64,000 nt of DNA, from NCBI GenBank assembly GCA_963733105.1, contig CAVTCB010000023.1, positions 558,001 through 622,000 of the forward strand, written 5' to 3'. The stretch is from JAFAYN01 sp963733105 (GTDB lineage: Bacteria; Gemmatimonadota; Gemmatimonadetes; Longimicrobiales; Longimicrobiaceae). The notes beneath the pieces are model-generated. The model did not search any database, was not told the DNA's origin, and was given only the letters and a program-made list of their open reading frames with translations. A program made the translations under genes and the position numbers. The first letter of the stretch is position 1. Each line of letters starts with the position of its first letter. Below are positions 17,163-25,646 of the stretch, piece by piece.

Positions 17163-17791
17163 TGGGCGGCTTCATCGACGCGCTCCTCCAGCGCATGTCG
17201 ACGCTCCCGGAGGCGCTGGTCTACCTCGTCGTCGGCGTGTTCGCCGCCATCGAGAACGTCTTCCCCCCCGTCCCCGCCGACGTGGTGGCCCTGTTCGGCG
17301 GCTTCCTGGCGGGGAACGGCGCCGCCAACCCCTGGGTGGTGTTCCTGGTGGTGTGGATCGCCAACGTGGCCGGCGCGCTCCTGGTGTACTGGATCGGCCA
17401 CCACTACGGCGAGCGCTTCTTCCGCACCCGCTTCGGGCGCCTGATCCTCCAGCCCGAGCAGATCGAGAAGCTGGACGCCTTCTACCGCAGGCGCGGGCTC
17501 CCGGTCATCTTCATCTCCCGCTTCCTCCCCATGTTCCGCGCCGTGGTCCCCGCCTTCGCCGGGATGAGCGGGATCGGCGCGTTCCGGGCCGGCGTCCCCA
17601 TCGTGGTCGCCTCCGGCCTCTGGTACGGGCTGGTGGTGTACTTCGGCGCCACCGCCGGGGAGAACTGGGACGCCATCCGCGCCGCGCTGGAGTCCGCCGG
17701 GCGGTGGATCTACCTGGTCGCGCTGGTGCTGGCCGCCGGGGTGGTGTGGCTCTGGTGGCGCAGCCGGAGCCGGGCCCCGCGGCACCCGTAG
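17162..17791 (+). CDS. DedA/SNARE-associated (VTT) family membrane protein
   Basis: Polytopic inner-membrane protein of the DedA family, whose members include undecaprenyl-phosphate and lipid translocases. The 209-residue product has ENVFPPVPADVVALFGGFLAG near the N-terminus, the conserved GRF-type loop as SRFLPMFRAVVPAFAGMSG, and four to five hydrophobic segments. ATG 17162 overlaps the ispF stop (TGATG), so translation is coupled. The basic C-terminus (WWRSRSRAPRHP) probably faces the cytoplasm. The precise lipid moved is not known from sequence. Confidence 0.92.
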   Translation: MGGFIDALLQRMSTLPEALVYLVVGVFAAIENVFPPVPADVVALFGGFLAGNGAANPWVVFLVVWIANVAGALLVYWIGHHYGERFFRTRFGRLILQPEQIEKLDAFYRRRGLPVIFISRFLPMFRAVVPAFAGMSGIGAFRAGVPIVVASGLWYGLVVYFGATAGENWDAIRAALESAGRWIYLVALVLAAGVVWLWWRSRSRAPRHP

Positions 17792-17799
17792 CCGCGCCC

Positions 17800-18729
17800 G
17801 TGGAGTCCGGAACCGAGCCGGTCGGCCACGAGTCCATCCGCCGCGAGTTCCACCTCGCGCGCTTCGTGGACCACCTGCGCTTCGAGCGCGGCCTCTCCGA
17901 GCGGACGGTGGAGGCGTACGAGCACGACGTGGCCCGCCTGGCCTCCTTCTGCCGGACGCTGGACCGCATCACCCCGGGGGAGGTGACCACGCAGGACCTG
18001 CGTCAGTTCGTCTTCCTGCTCAAGGACGTGGGGCTCGCCCCCGCCTCCATCTCGCGCAACATCTCGGCGGTGCGCACCTTCTTCGGCTTCCTCCTGGCGG
18101 AGAGCCTGGTGGTGTCCGACCCGAGCGAGCGGATCGAGCCGCCCAAGGCGTGGAGGACGCTCCCCGACGTGCTCTCCGTCGCGGAGGTGGAGAAGCTGCT
18201 GGAGACGCCCGACCTGGCGCAGCCGCTCGCCTTCCGCGACCGGGCCATGCTGGAGTTCGCCTACGCCAGCGGGGTGCGCGTCTCGGAGCTGATCGACCTG
18301 CAGCTCCGCAACCTGGCGCTGGACGAGGAGCTGGCTCTGGTGTTCGGGAAGGGTGGCAAGGAGCGGCTGGTCCCCATCGGGCGGCGGGCCGTGGGCGCGC
18401 TCTCCATCTACCTGCGCGAGACGCGGCCGCGGCTGGAGCGGGGGAAAGGGGAGGGGCGCGTCTTCCTGAACGCGCGCGGAGCGCCGCTCACCCGCATGGG
18501 GGTATGGAAGATCCTCCGCGGGCACGTGGAGGCGGCAGGGATCGAGAAGCACGTGAGCCCGCACACGCTGCGGCACTCGTTCGCCACGCACCTGCTGGAG
18601 GGGGGGGCGGACCTGGTGGCCGTGCAGGAGATGCTGGGGCACGCGGACATCTCCACCACGCAGGTGTACACGCACGTGGACCGGCGATATCTGGCCGAGG
18701 TGCACCGTAGCTTCCATCCTCGTGCATGA
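17800..18729 (+). CDS. Site-specific tyrosine recombinase (XerC/XerD type)
   Basis: Resolves chromosome dimers at dif with a partner Xer protein. The 309-residue product has an N-terminal SAM-like core-binding domain (FVDHLRFERGLSERTVEAYEHDV, split here as a 23-residue stretch at about 24-46 whose key part is ERGLSERTVEAY). The catalytic domain follows: Arg160 in ASGVRVSEL, Lys in GKGGKERLVP, the HTLRHSFATHLLEGGADL pair of His/Arg, the LGHADISTTQ His, and the nucleophile Tyr in VYTHV. The start is GTG 17800, eight bases after the DedA stop. XerC and XerD cannot be told apart here. No dif-like site was recognised nearby, and there is no other sign of a mobile element. Confidence 0.93.
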   Translation: MESGTEPVGHESIRREFHLARFVDHLRFERGLSERTVEAYEHDVARLASFCRTLDRITPGEVTTQDLRQFVFLLKDVGLAPASISRNISAVRTFFGFLLAESLVVSDPSERIEPPKAWRTLPDVLSVAEVEKLLETPDLAQPLAFRDRAMLEFAYASGVRVSELIDLQLRNLALDEELALVFGKGGKERLVPIGRRAVGALSIYLRETRPRLERGKGEGRVFLNARGAPLTRMGVWKILRGHVEAAGIEKHVSPHTLRHSFATHLLEGGADLVAVQEMLGHADISTTQVYTHVDRRYLAEVHRSFHPRA

Positions 18730-18936
18730 GGGTTCGTGTTGGGGCCGCTCCGGAGCCCGGCAAACGGCGCCGGTCTCCTGCGCGGGTCGCGGAGCCAGCC
18801 GAAACGGCCCGGCTGTCTCCGCTCCGGCTGCGGGAGCCCCGCCAAACAGCCGGCGGGTCTCCCTCCGCTTGCATGTGGGGGAACGGCAACACACCGCGGC
18901 GGGCCGTTCCGTCCGCCAGGACGGCTGCCGTTTCGA

Positions 18937-19110
18937 GCCGGGGGTTTCCATACCCCCGGCGGCGGCTCCGGCGCGCATCGGGGGCGGCCCTCACCCCCCG
19001 GCCCCCTCTCCCAATGCTGGGAGAGGGGGAGCACGACACACCGGGAGGTGAGGATCGAAGCGTGGAGATGCCCCTCCCCCGGAACGGGGGAGGGTGGCGA
19101 GCCCGAGGCG
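18937..19110. repeat. Cluster of GC-rich hairpin repeats in the 18730-19160 gap
   Basis: The 431-base gap has no supportable gene. It holds GCCGGGGGT/ACCCCCGGC (18937-18960, loop TTCCAT), a REP-like hairpin with CCCCCTCTCCC and GGGAGAGGGGG arms near 19010-19035 ending GAGCACGACAC, and, from 19068, a CCCCTCCCCC...GGGGGAGGG hairpin. The last recurs inverted near 21366-21398. Confidence 0.7.
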
Positions 19111-19160
19111 AGCCGGGTGGGGGCGGGCTCCAAACCACATGACGTTATTCCATATAAACC

Positions 19161-19739
19161 ATGATCCTGGTTATCGATAACTACGACAGCTTCACCTGGA
19201 ATCTGGTACAGTATCTCGGGGAGCTGGGAACTGATCCGGTGGTGCGCCGCAACGACGAGCTGTCGGTGGACGAGATCGAGGCGCTGGCGCCGGAGCGGAT
19301 CGTGATCTCTCCCGGGCCGTGCACCCCCGCCGAGGCGGGGGTGTCCGTGGAGACCATCCGCCGACTGGGTCCCACCACCCCCATCCTGGGCGTGTGCCTG
19401 GGGCACCAGAGCATCGGCGCGGCGTACGGCGGGGAGGTGGTGCGCGCCGCGAGGGTGATGCACGGCAAGACCTCCCCCATCCGCCATGCCGGCGAGGGGC
19501 TCTTCCGCGGCATCCCGTCGCCGCTGCGGGTGGCGCGCTACCACTCGCTGGTGATCGAGCCCTCCACCCTCCCCGCGGAGCTGGAGGTGATCGCCACCAC
19601 CGACGAGCCGGGGAGCGAGGACGAGATCCAGGCCGTCCGGCACCGCGAGCACCCGGTGTGGGGGGTCCAGTTCCACCCGGAGTCCATCGCCAGCGAGCAC
19701 GGGCACGACATCCTCCGCAACTTCCTGGAACAGCGATGA
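19161..19739 (+). CDS. Glutamine amidotransferase subunit (TrpG/PabA)
   Basis: Class I glutaminase that feeds ammonia to anthranilate synthase or aminodeoxychorismate synthase. The 192-residue product starts MILVIDNYDSFTWNLVQYLG, has the oxyanion loop SPGPCTP, nucleophile Cys79 in GVCLGHQ, and the His/Glu pair in GVQFHPESI. No TrpE or PabB partner lies in the window, so the pathway cannot be fixed; some bacteria use one subunit for both. There is no ribosome site before ATG, only an AT-rich stretch (TTCCATATAAACC). The stop overlaps the next gene by ATGA. Confidence 0.93.
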   Translation: MILVIDNYDSFTWNLVQYLGELGTDPVVRRNDELSVDEIEALAPERIVISPGPCTPAEAGVSVETIRRLGPTTPILGVCLGHQSIGAAYGGEVVRAARVMHGKTSPIRHAGEGLFRGIPSPLRVARYHSLVIEPSTLPAELEVIATTDEPGSEDEIQAVRHREHPVWGVQFHPESIASEHGHDILRNFLEQR

Positions 19740-21241
19740 CCCTCCCCCGGACGCTCCCCTCCCTCCTGCTCCTCCTCGCGCTCGCCGCCCCCCTCCGCGC
19801 GCAGGAGGTGCGGCTGGAGGGGCGCGGCGACAGCCGCGCGGTGCGCCTGGCGCGGGAGGTCCTGGCCGCGGGGAACTACCTGCGCATGGACCGCGACACC
19901 GTCCTCCCCCCCGACTTCCGCCGCGCCGGGGACCTGGTGGTGGTGGACGCCGACGTGCGGCTGGAGGGGACGGTGGAGGGGAGGATCGCGGTGCTCGGGG
20001 GGGTGCTGTACATAAGGCCGGGGGCGCGCGTCGGCGGGACCATCGCCAACGTGGGGGGGGAGGTGTACCCCTCCGGCCTCGCCACGGTGGGGGAGATCGT
20101 GGAGGACTCGCTCCCGCGGCAGGTGGCGGTGGCGTTCGACACGGCCGGGGCCGGGACAGCGGCGACGGTGACCCTCGTCCCGCCGCCGGGCGAGGGGCCG
20201 CGGCTGGCCCTCCCGGGGATCGGCGGCCTGCGGCTCCCCAGCTACGACCGGGTGAACGGCTTCACCCTCACCGCCGGCCCCGCCTTCCTGTTCACCGGGA
20301 GGGAAGGGGGTCCGCGGGTGGACGGGTGGGTGTCGTACCACACGGCGCGGGGCGACTTCGGCGGGGGCGTCTCCGCGCGCACGCCGCTCGGGGCGGGCAT
20401 CCGCGCCGAGGCGCGCGCGGAGCGCGGGTGGCAGACCAACGAGCGCTGGCACCGGGGCGACCTGGTGAACACCCTGGCCTCGCTCTCCATCGGGAGCGAC
20501 CAGCGCGACTACTACGACTCCGACCGCGCGACGCTCACGCTGACGCGCGTGCACGAGGAGCCGCTGATCGCGGGGGAGTACGCCTTCGAGCCCCGGCTCT
20601 CCGCGGGCGCCTTCCGCGACCGCGCCCTGGAGGCGCGCGACCCGTGGTCGCTCTTCGGCGACCTGGACCGCCCCAACCTCCCCGTCAGCGAGGTGAGCTG
20701 GACCTCCGCCGCGCTGGGAGCGGCGTTCCGCTGGCAGGGGGGAACCACCTCCTTCGCCGGCGACGCGCAGGTGGAGCAGGCGCTCCCCTTCGCGGGGGAC
20801 TTCGACTTCACGCAGTGGACGGTGGACGGCCTCTGGACCATGCAGGCCCTCCACCGCCACGCGATCACCGTCCGCTTCCGGGGGATGGGGACGTGGGGCG
20901 GGGAGCCCGCCCTGCGCCAGCGCTGGAGCTTCCTGGGGGGGCCGAGCACCCTCCCCACCCTGGAGACCGCCGAGCTGCGCGGCGACCGCCTGGCCTACGT
21001 GCGCTCCGGCTACGGCATCCCCATCCCGCGCGTGGTGCTCCCGGTGCTCGGCTTCCCCACGGTCCAGCTCACCCACGTCACGGGGACGGCGTGGCAGACC
21101 GGGCGGCCCATGCCCGACTGGGCCCAGAACCTGGGCGTGGAGCTGGTGTTCTCCCTGGTCCGCGCCGGCGTCTTCGTCGACCCCGCCGCGGACGGCCTCG
21201 ACCCCACGCTCAGCCTCTCCGCCGAGCTGCCGTTCTTCTGA
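19736..21241 (+). CDS. Exported beta-barrel (surface-antigen-like) protein
   Basis: Outer-membrane protein of unknown role, 501 residues. The signal peptide is PRTLPSLLLLLALAAPLRAQ, with cleavage after AQ. Residues about 60-110 form short repeats (VRLEGTVEGRIAVLGGVLYI, then VGGTIANVGGEVY) like the bactofilin-type parallel beta-helix. After it, a long series of alternating strands rich in Arg, Asp and Tyr ends in Phe-Phe (SLSAELPFF), the usual barrel terminus. This resembles the BamA/TamA-type C-terminal barrel, but no POTRA domains are present. The start overlaps the amidotransferase stop (ATGA), an odd functional pairing. Confidence 0.75.
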   Translation: MTLPRTLPSLLLLLALAAPLRAQEVRLEGRGDSRAVRLAREVLAAGNYLRMDRDTVLPPDFRRAGDLVVVDADVRLEGTVEGRIAVLGGVLYIRPGARVGGTIANVGGEVYPSGLATVGEIVEDSLPRQVAVAFDTAGAGTAATVTLVPPPGEGPRLALPGIGGLRLPSYDRVNGFTLTAGPAFLFTGREGGPRVDGWVSYHTARGDFGGGVSARTPLGAGIRAEARAERGWQTNERWHRGDLVNTLASLSIGSDQRDYYDSDRATLTLTRVHEEPLIAGEYAFEPRLSAGAFRDRALEARDPWSLFGDLDRPNLPVSEVSWTSAALGAAFRWQGGTTSFAGDAQVEQALPFAGDFDFTQWTVDGLWTMQALHRHAITVRFRGMGTWGGEPALRQRWSFLGGPSTLPTLETAELRGDRLAYVRSGYGIPIPRVVLPVLGFPTVQLTHVTGTAWQTGRPMPDWAQNLGVELVFSLVRAGVFVDPAADGLDPTLSLSAELPFF

Positions 21242-21250
21242 GGTGGCGCC

Positions 21251-21471
21251 CCCCACCCCCGGCCCCTCCCCCACAAGGGGGGAGGGGAGCACGACACCCG
21301 ATGGAAGCTCCGGGAGACTCTGCCGGGGGCGGCCTCCGCGCGCCCCCACCCGGCGGCCTTAGAGCCGCCACCCTCCCCCGTTCCGGGGGAGGGGCATGTC
21401 CACGCTGACGTCCGGCAGTTCAGTCCGCGAAGGCGGACTTCGTGCCGTTGTTGCAGCGAATTCATTCGCCC
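21251..21471. repeat. Series of intergenic hairpin repeats before kdsB
   Basis: A REP-like hairpin at 21251-21297 (ends GAGCACGACAC); an inverted copy of the 19068 hairpin at 21366-21398; AGTCCGC-GAAG-GCGGACT at 21422-21439; and GCGAAT-TC-ATTCGC at 21456-21469. No gene is supported in 21242-21747; this and the structured repeat fill it. Confidence 0.7.
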
Positions 21472-21510
21472 GACGCAGCCCCTCGGCGGATACAACCACA
21501 AGCACGGCAA

Positions 21511-21648
21511 GCAGTTGCGTGAGGGATGCGAGCCCGAAGGGGCGAGACCCCGCGGCTGTTTGCGGGGGCTCGACTCCGTTGGGCAGCGTTGTTTGCTGCC
21601 CTACGGAGCCGCAGCCCGACCCCCGCGCCAGCGGGGGGCACGCCCGAA
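21511..21648 (+). repeat. Structured ~140-bp dispersed repeat, copy B
   Basis: Same orientation and nearly the same sequence as the copy at 6811. The loop reads GTTGTTT between GGGCAGC and GCTGCCC. The neighbouring small hairpin has changed on both sides to CCCGC/GCGGG where copy A has GCGCG/CGCGG-type arms. It lies immediately upstream of the kdsB promoter. Confidence 0.8.
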
Positions 21649-21664
21649 CCCACGGCCGCTTGTT

Positions 21665-21693
21665 TTGACAAACCCACCCCACATCGATATCTT
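21665..21693 (+). promoter_or_regulatory. Sigma-70-type promoter of the kds-lpt operon
   Basis: Consensus -35 TTGACA (21665-21670) and TATCTT (21688-21693), 17-bp spacer, about 55 bases before kdsB ATG. It is the best promoter match in the window and lies just past repeat copy B. Confidence 0.85.
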
Positions 21694-21747
21694 GCATGGC
21701 GTGATTATTGCTATCGCGTCGCCCAACTCCCGTCGGTGATCCCTCCG

Positions 21748-22533
21748 ATGAGCCTCCCCGTTCTCGGGATCATCCCCGCCCGGATCGGCTCGTCCCGCCT
21801 CCCCCGAAAACCGCTCCTCCCCCTTGCCGGACGGCCTCTGATCGAGCACGTCTGGCGCGGCGTCGTTGCGATGGACCTGCTGGACGACGTGGTCATCGCC
21901 ACGGACAGCGAGGAGGTCGCGGAGGCCGCGCGCGCGTTCGGGGCCGCGGTGGAGCTGACGGCGGAGGACCACCCCTCGGGGACCGACCGGGTGGCGGAGG
22001 TGGCGGGGCGGCCGGCGTACGCGGAGTTCCCGGTGCTGGTGAACGTGCAGGGGGACGAGCCGTTCCTCCGGCGCGACCAGGTGGAGGCGGCGCTGGCGTG
22101 CGTGCGCGACGGCGGCTTCGAGGTGGGGACCGCGGCGGTCCCCCTGGCCTCCGCCGAGGAGTGGCGCGAGCCCTCGGTGGTCAAGGTGGTGCGGGGCGCG
22201 GACGGAGGAGCCCTCCTCTTCTCCCGCGCCCCGATCCCGTTCCTGCGCGACGGGGAGCCGGGCCCGGAGGAGCTGGCGAGCGGCCTCTTCCTCCGCCACC
22301 TGGGGATCTACGCCTACCGGCGCGACGCGCTGCTGCGCTGGGTGGCGCTCCCCGAGTCGGCGCTGGAGCGGACGGAGCGGCTGGAGCAGCTCCGCCCCCT
22401 GGCCGCGGGAATCCGCATCGGGGTGGGGATCGCGGCGCCGGGCGAGGGCGGGATCGACACCCCGGACGACCTCCGGCGCGCGGAGCGCATCCTGAGAGAG
22501 CAACGAACCAACGCCGCAAGGGCGAGCGAATGA
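21748..22533 (+). CDS. kdsB: CMP-Kdo synthetase (3-deoxy-manno-octulosonate cytidylyltransferase)
   Basis: Activates Kdo with CTP to CMP-Kdo for the lipid A inner core. The 261-residue product begins GIIPARIGSSRLPRKPL, the nucleotide-binding signature, and has VIATDSEEV, NVQGDEPFL (metal-binding Asp) and HLGIYAYRR as in the family. The start is ATG 21748, the first Met followed by SLPVLGIIPAR. The stop overlaps the pyrG start by ATGA; having CTP synthase next makes biochemical sense, as CTP is the co-substrate. First gene of the ten-gene LPS operon. Confidence 0.96.
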   Translation: MSLPVLGIIPARIGSSRLPRKPLLPLAGRPLIEHVWRGVVAMDLLDDVVIATDSEEVAEAARAFGAAVELTAEDHPSGTDRVAEVAGRPAYAEFPVLVNVQGDEPFLRRDQVEAALACVRDGGFEVGTAAVPLASAEEWREPSVVKVVRGADGGALLFSRAPIPFLRDGEPGPEELASGLFLRHLGIYAYRRDALLRWVALPESALERTERLEQLRPLAAGIRIGVGIAAPGEGGIDTPDDLRRAERILREQRTNAARASE

Positions 22534-24206
22534 CCGATCAGAAAAACGTCCCGACCAAGTACATCTTCGTCACCGGCGGCGTGGTCTCCTCCCTGGGGAA
22601 GGGGATCTCCGCGGCCTCGATCGGTCGGCTCCTCGTGGAGCGCGGGCTCCGCGTCACCATCCAGAAGTTCGACCCCTACATCAACGTGGACCCGGGGACG
22701 CTCTCCCCGTTCCAGCACGGGGAGGTGTTCGTCACCGACGACGGCGCCGAGACCGACCTGGACCTGGGCCACTACGAGCGCTTCGTGGGCGAGAGCCTGA
22801 CCCAGTCCAACTCCATCACCACGGGGCGGATCTACCAGGACGTCATCACCCGGGAGCGCCGGGGCGAGTACCTGGGCGCCACGGTGCAGGTGATCCCGCA
22901 CATCACGGACGCCATCAAGGGGGCCATCCGCCGGCTGGCCCCCAACCACGACGTGGTGATCACCGAGATCGGCGGGACGGTGGGCGACATCGAGAGCCTC
23001 CCCTTCCTGGAGGCCATCCGCCAGTACCGGCAGGAGGTGGGACGGGAGCACACGCTCTTCATCCACCTCACGCTCCTCCCGTACATCGCCGCGGCGGGCG
23101 AGGTGAAGACCAAGCCCACGCAGCACTCGGTGCGCGAGCTGATGGAGATCGGGATCCAGCCCGACATCCTCCTCTGCCGGAGCGACCGCGCCATCGAGTC
23201 GGACGTGCGCCGCAAGATCGCGCTGTTCTGCAACGTGGACGTGGCGGCGGTGATCGAGGCCCGCGACGTGGAGACCATCTACGAGGTGCCGCTGGAGTAC
23301 GCCCGGCAGCGCCTGGACGACCTGGTCTGCCAGAAGCTGGGGCTGGAGACGGAGCGCCCGGACCTCACCGAGTGGAGGTCGCTGGTGCAGCGCATCAAGG
23401 AGCCCCGCCAGGGCGCGGTGAAGATCGCCGTGGTGGGGAAGTACGTGGCCCTGGTGGACTCGTACAAGTCGGTGCAGGAGGCGCTGATCCACGGCGGGAT
23501 CGCCAACGACGTGGGGGTGGAGATCGACTGGCTCTCCTCGGAGGACTTCGAGAACGGCCAGGGCGCGGAGAAGCTCTCCGGCTACCACGGGCTCCTGATC
23601 CCCGGCGGCTTCGGCGTGCGCGGGGTGGAGGGGATGCTGTCGGCCATCGGGTGGGCGCGCGAGAACGGGCTCCCCTTCTTCGGGATCTGCCTGGGGCTGC
23701 AGACGGCGGTCATCGAGTTCTCGCGCTCGGTGTGCGGGATCCCCGGCGCGCACTCCACCGAGTGGGACCGCGACACCGCCGACCCGGTCATCTGCCTGAT
23801 GAACTCGCAGCGCGAGATCACGGACATGGGCGGGACGCAGCGGCTCGGGGCCATGACGGCGCGCCTCAAGGCGGGGTCGCGGGCGGCGGAGATCTACGGC
23901 TCGCAGGAGATCAGCGAGCGGCACCGGCACCGCTACGAGGTGAACAACGCCTACCGCGACGTGCTGGCGGAGCGGGGGATGCGGGTGAGCGGCGTCTCCC
24001 CGGACGGCAACCTGGTGGAGATGGTGGAGCTCCCGGACCACCCCTGGTTCGTGGCCACGCAGGCGCACCCGGAGCTGAAGTCGCGCCCGGACCACCCGCA
24101 CCCGCTCTTCGCCGCCTTCGTGGGCGCCGCGCTGCGCCGCCGCGAGGCGGAGGCCGCGCCCATGTTCCGGGACGAGCCGGCCCGCGTGGCGGAGGTCGCG
24201 GGGTGA
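22530..24206 (+). CDS. pyrG: CTP synthase
   Basis: Makes CTP from UTP, ATP and glutamine. 558 residues. The N-terminal synthetase domain has KYIFVTGGVVSSLGKGISAA (P-loop) and the KFDPYINVDPGTLSPFQHGE segment. The C-terminal glutaminase domain has Cys387 in FFGICLGLQ and the His/Glu pair near QAHPELKSRP. ATG 22530 overlaps the kdsB stop, and the stop overlaps the kdsA GTG start (GTGA). Lying between two Kdo genes is known in other Gram-negatives and fits the CTP need of CMP-Kdo synthesis. Intact, with no frameshift. Confidence 0.98.
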   Translation: MTDQKNVPTKYIFVTGGVVSSLGKGISAASIGRLLVERGLRVTIQKFDPYINVDPGTLSPFQHGEVFVTDDGAETDLDLGHYERFVGESLTQSNSITTGRIYQDVITRERRGEYLGATVQVIPHITDAIKGAIRRLAPNHDVVITEIGGTVGDIESLPFLEAIRQYRQEVGREHTLFIHLTLLPYIAAAGEVKTKPTQHSVRELMEIGIQPDILLCRSDRAIESDVRRKIALFCNVDVAAVIEARDVETIYEVPLEYARQRLDDLVCQKLGLETERPDLTEWRSLVQRIKEPRQGAVKIAVVGKYVALVDSYKSVQEALIHGGIANDVGVEIDWLSSEDFENGQGAEKLSGYHGLLIPGGFGVRGVEGMLSAIGWARENGLPFFGICLGLQTAVIEFSRSVCGIPGAHSTEWDRDTADPVICLMNSQREITDMGGTQRLGAMTARLKAGSRAAEIYGSQEISERHRHRYEVNNAYRDVLAERGMRVSGVSPDGNLVEMVELPDHPWFVATQAHPELKSRPDHPHPLFAAFVGAALRRREAEAAPMFRDEPARVAEVAG

Positions 24207-25076
24207 GCGGAGTCGCGCCGCGGACGGACGCCCGGTCCGACACGGTGGCGGGGCTCTTCCGCCCCGACGCGCCGTTCTTTTTGATTTCCGGGCCGTGCGT
24301 GCTGGAGGACGAGCGCGCTCAACGTGGGGATCGCGGAGGCGCTGGCGCGGATCGGGGAGGAGCTGGGGCTCCCGGTGGTGTTCAAGGCGTCGTTCGACAA
24401 GGCCAACCGCTCCTCCGCGGGCTCGCCGCGCGGGCCGGGGCTGGACGCGGGGCTGGAGCTGCTGGCGCAGGTCAAGCGCGCCACGGGGCTCCCGCTCCTC
24501 ACCGACGTGCACGAGCCGGCGCAGTGCGCGGCGGTGGCCGAGGTGGCGGACGCGCTGCAGATCCCGGCCTTCCTCTGCCGCCAGACCGACCTCCTGGTGG
24601 CGGCGGGGGCCACGGGGCGCCCGGTGAACGTGAAGAAGGGGCAGTGGATGGGGCCGCACGAGATGCGCGGCGCCGTCGCCAAGCTCCGCGGCGCGGGGGC
24701 CCCCGGGGTGGCGGTGACCGAGCGGGGCACCTTCTTCGGCTACGGCAACCTGGTGGTGGACATGCGCTCCTTCGCGCTGATGCGGGAGGCGTGCGACGCC
24801 CCGGCGGTGTTCGACGGGACGCACTCGGTGCAGCGCCCGGGGGAGGGCGGGGGGGTGAGCGGCGGGGAGCCGCGCTTCATCCCGCACCTGGTGCGCGCCG
24901 CGGTGGCCGCGGGGTGCGACGCCCTCTTCCTGGAGACGCACCCCGAGCCGGCGAAGGGGCTCTCGGACACCACCAACATGCTCCCCCTGGACCGGCTCCG
25001 CCCCCTCCTGGAGGAGGTGCTGGCGATCCGGGCGGCGCTGGACTCCGTGCTCGTGGACGAGGGGGAGCGTGGCTGA
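24203..25076 (+). CDS. kdsA: Kdo-8-phosphate synthase (frameshifted as read)
   Basis: Condenses phosphoenolpyruvate with arabinose 5-phosphate. GTG 24203 overlaps the pyrG stop. The first frame gives FFLISGPCVLEDER and then turns to nonsense; the second frame carries FKASFDKANRSSAGSPRGPG, PLLTDVHEPAQ, QIPAFLCRQTDLL and DGTHSVQRPG to the stop at 25076. Removing one base near 24315-24317 joins VLEDER to LNVGIAEALARI and gives the family spacing to the next helix, about 290 residues in all. Without repair, translation would end early. LPS biosynthesis gene in the middle of an intact operon, so sequence error is favoured. Confidence 0.92.
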
Positions 25077-25646
25077 GACGGCGGCGGGGGCGATCCCCGC
25101 GGAGCTGGCCCGGCGCGTCCGCCTGGTGGTGTTCGACGTGGACGGGGTGATGACCGACGGCGGCCTGTACCTGGGCGCCACGGACTCGGGCGAGCGGGTG
25201 GAGCTGAAGCGCTACGACGTGCAGGACGGGCTGGGGATCCGGCTGGTGCAGGAGGCGGGGATCGCCTGCGCCATCGTCACCGGGCGGGAGTCGCACTCGG
25301 TGCGGCTGCGCGCGGAGGAGCTGGGGATCGTGGAGTGCCACCAGGACCCGGGCGCCGCCAAGCTGCGCATCGTGGAGGCGCTCCTGGAGCGGACCGGCGT
25401 GTCGTGGGCCGAGACTGCGTTCCTGGGCGACGATCTCCCGGACCTGGCGATCCTGCGCCGCGTGGGGCTCCCGGCGGTGGTGGGGAACGCCACCGCGGAC
25501 GCCCGCGCCTGCGCCGTGTGGCACGGGACGCGGCACGGCGGGCACGGCGCGGTGCGGGAGTTCACGGAGGCGCTGCTGACGGCCCGCGGCGAGTGGGCCG
25601 ACGCGCGTGGAGGCGTACGTGCGCGACCGGGAGGCCGGGTCTGTGA
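25069..25646 (+). CDS. kdsC: Kdo-8-phosphate phosphatase (HAD family; 3' end frameshifted as read)
   Basis: Removes phosphate from Kdo-8-P. GTG 25069 overlaps the kdsA stop. HAD motif I is VVFDVDGVMTDG, motif II is the Thr of IVTGRES, motif III the Lys of GAAKLRIVEAL, motif IV GDDLPDLAIL. As printed, the frame has no stop and runs on through the kdsD region into lptC (to 27186). Third-base GC use shows that the coding frame changes near 25606 (…ADA then VEAYVRDRE). A second extra base near 25640 would bring TGA 25644-25646 into frame, overlapping a GTG start of kdsD in the same way as the other junctions. The 3' end is therefore an interpretation; repaired length is about 191 residues. Confidence 0.85.

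Noticed and set aside
17800..18729. Integrase of a mobile island
   Set aside because: The Xer motifs and the ispF-dedA-xer context fit a housekeeping recombinase; no attachment repeats or tRNA next to it.
18722..19142. Small plus-strand genes in the gap after the Xer gene
   Set aside because: Arg/Pro/Gly-rich, overlapping in all frames, made of repeat sequence, no ribosome site.
19153..19158. TATAAA as a -10 box for the amidotransferase gene
   Set aside because: Only three bases from the ATG, so transcription would start within the coding region.
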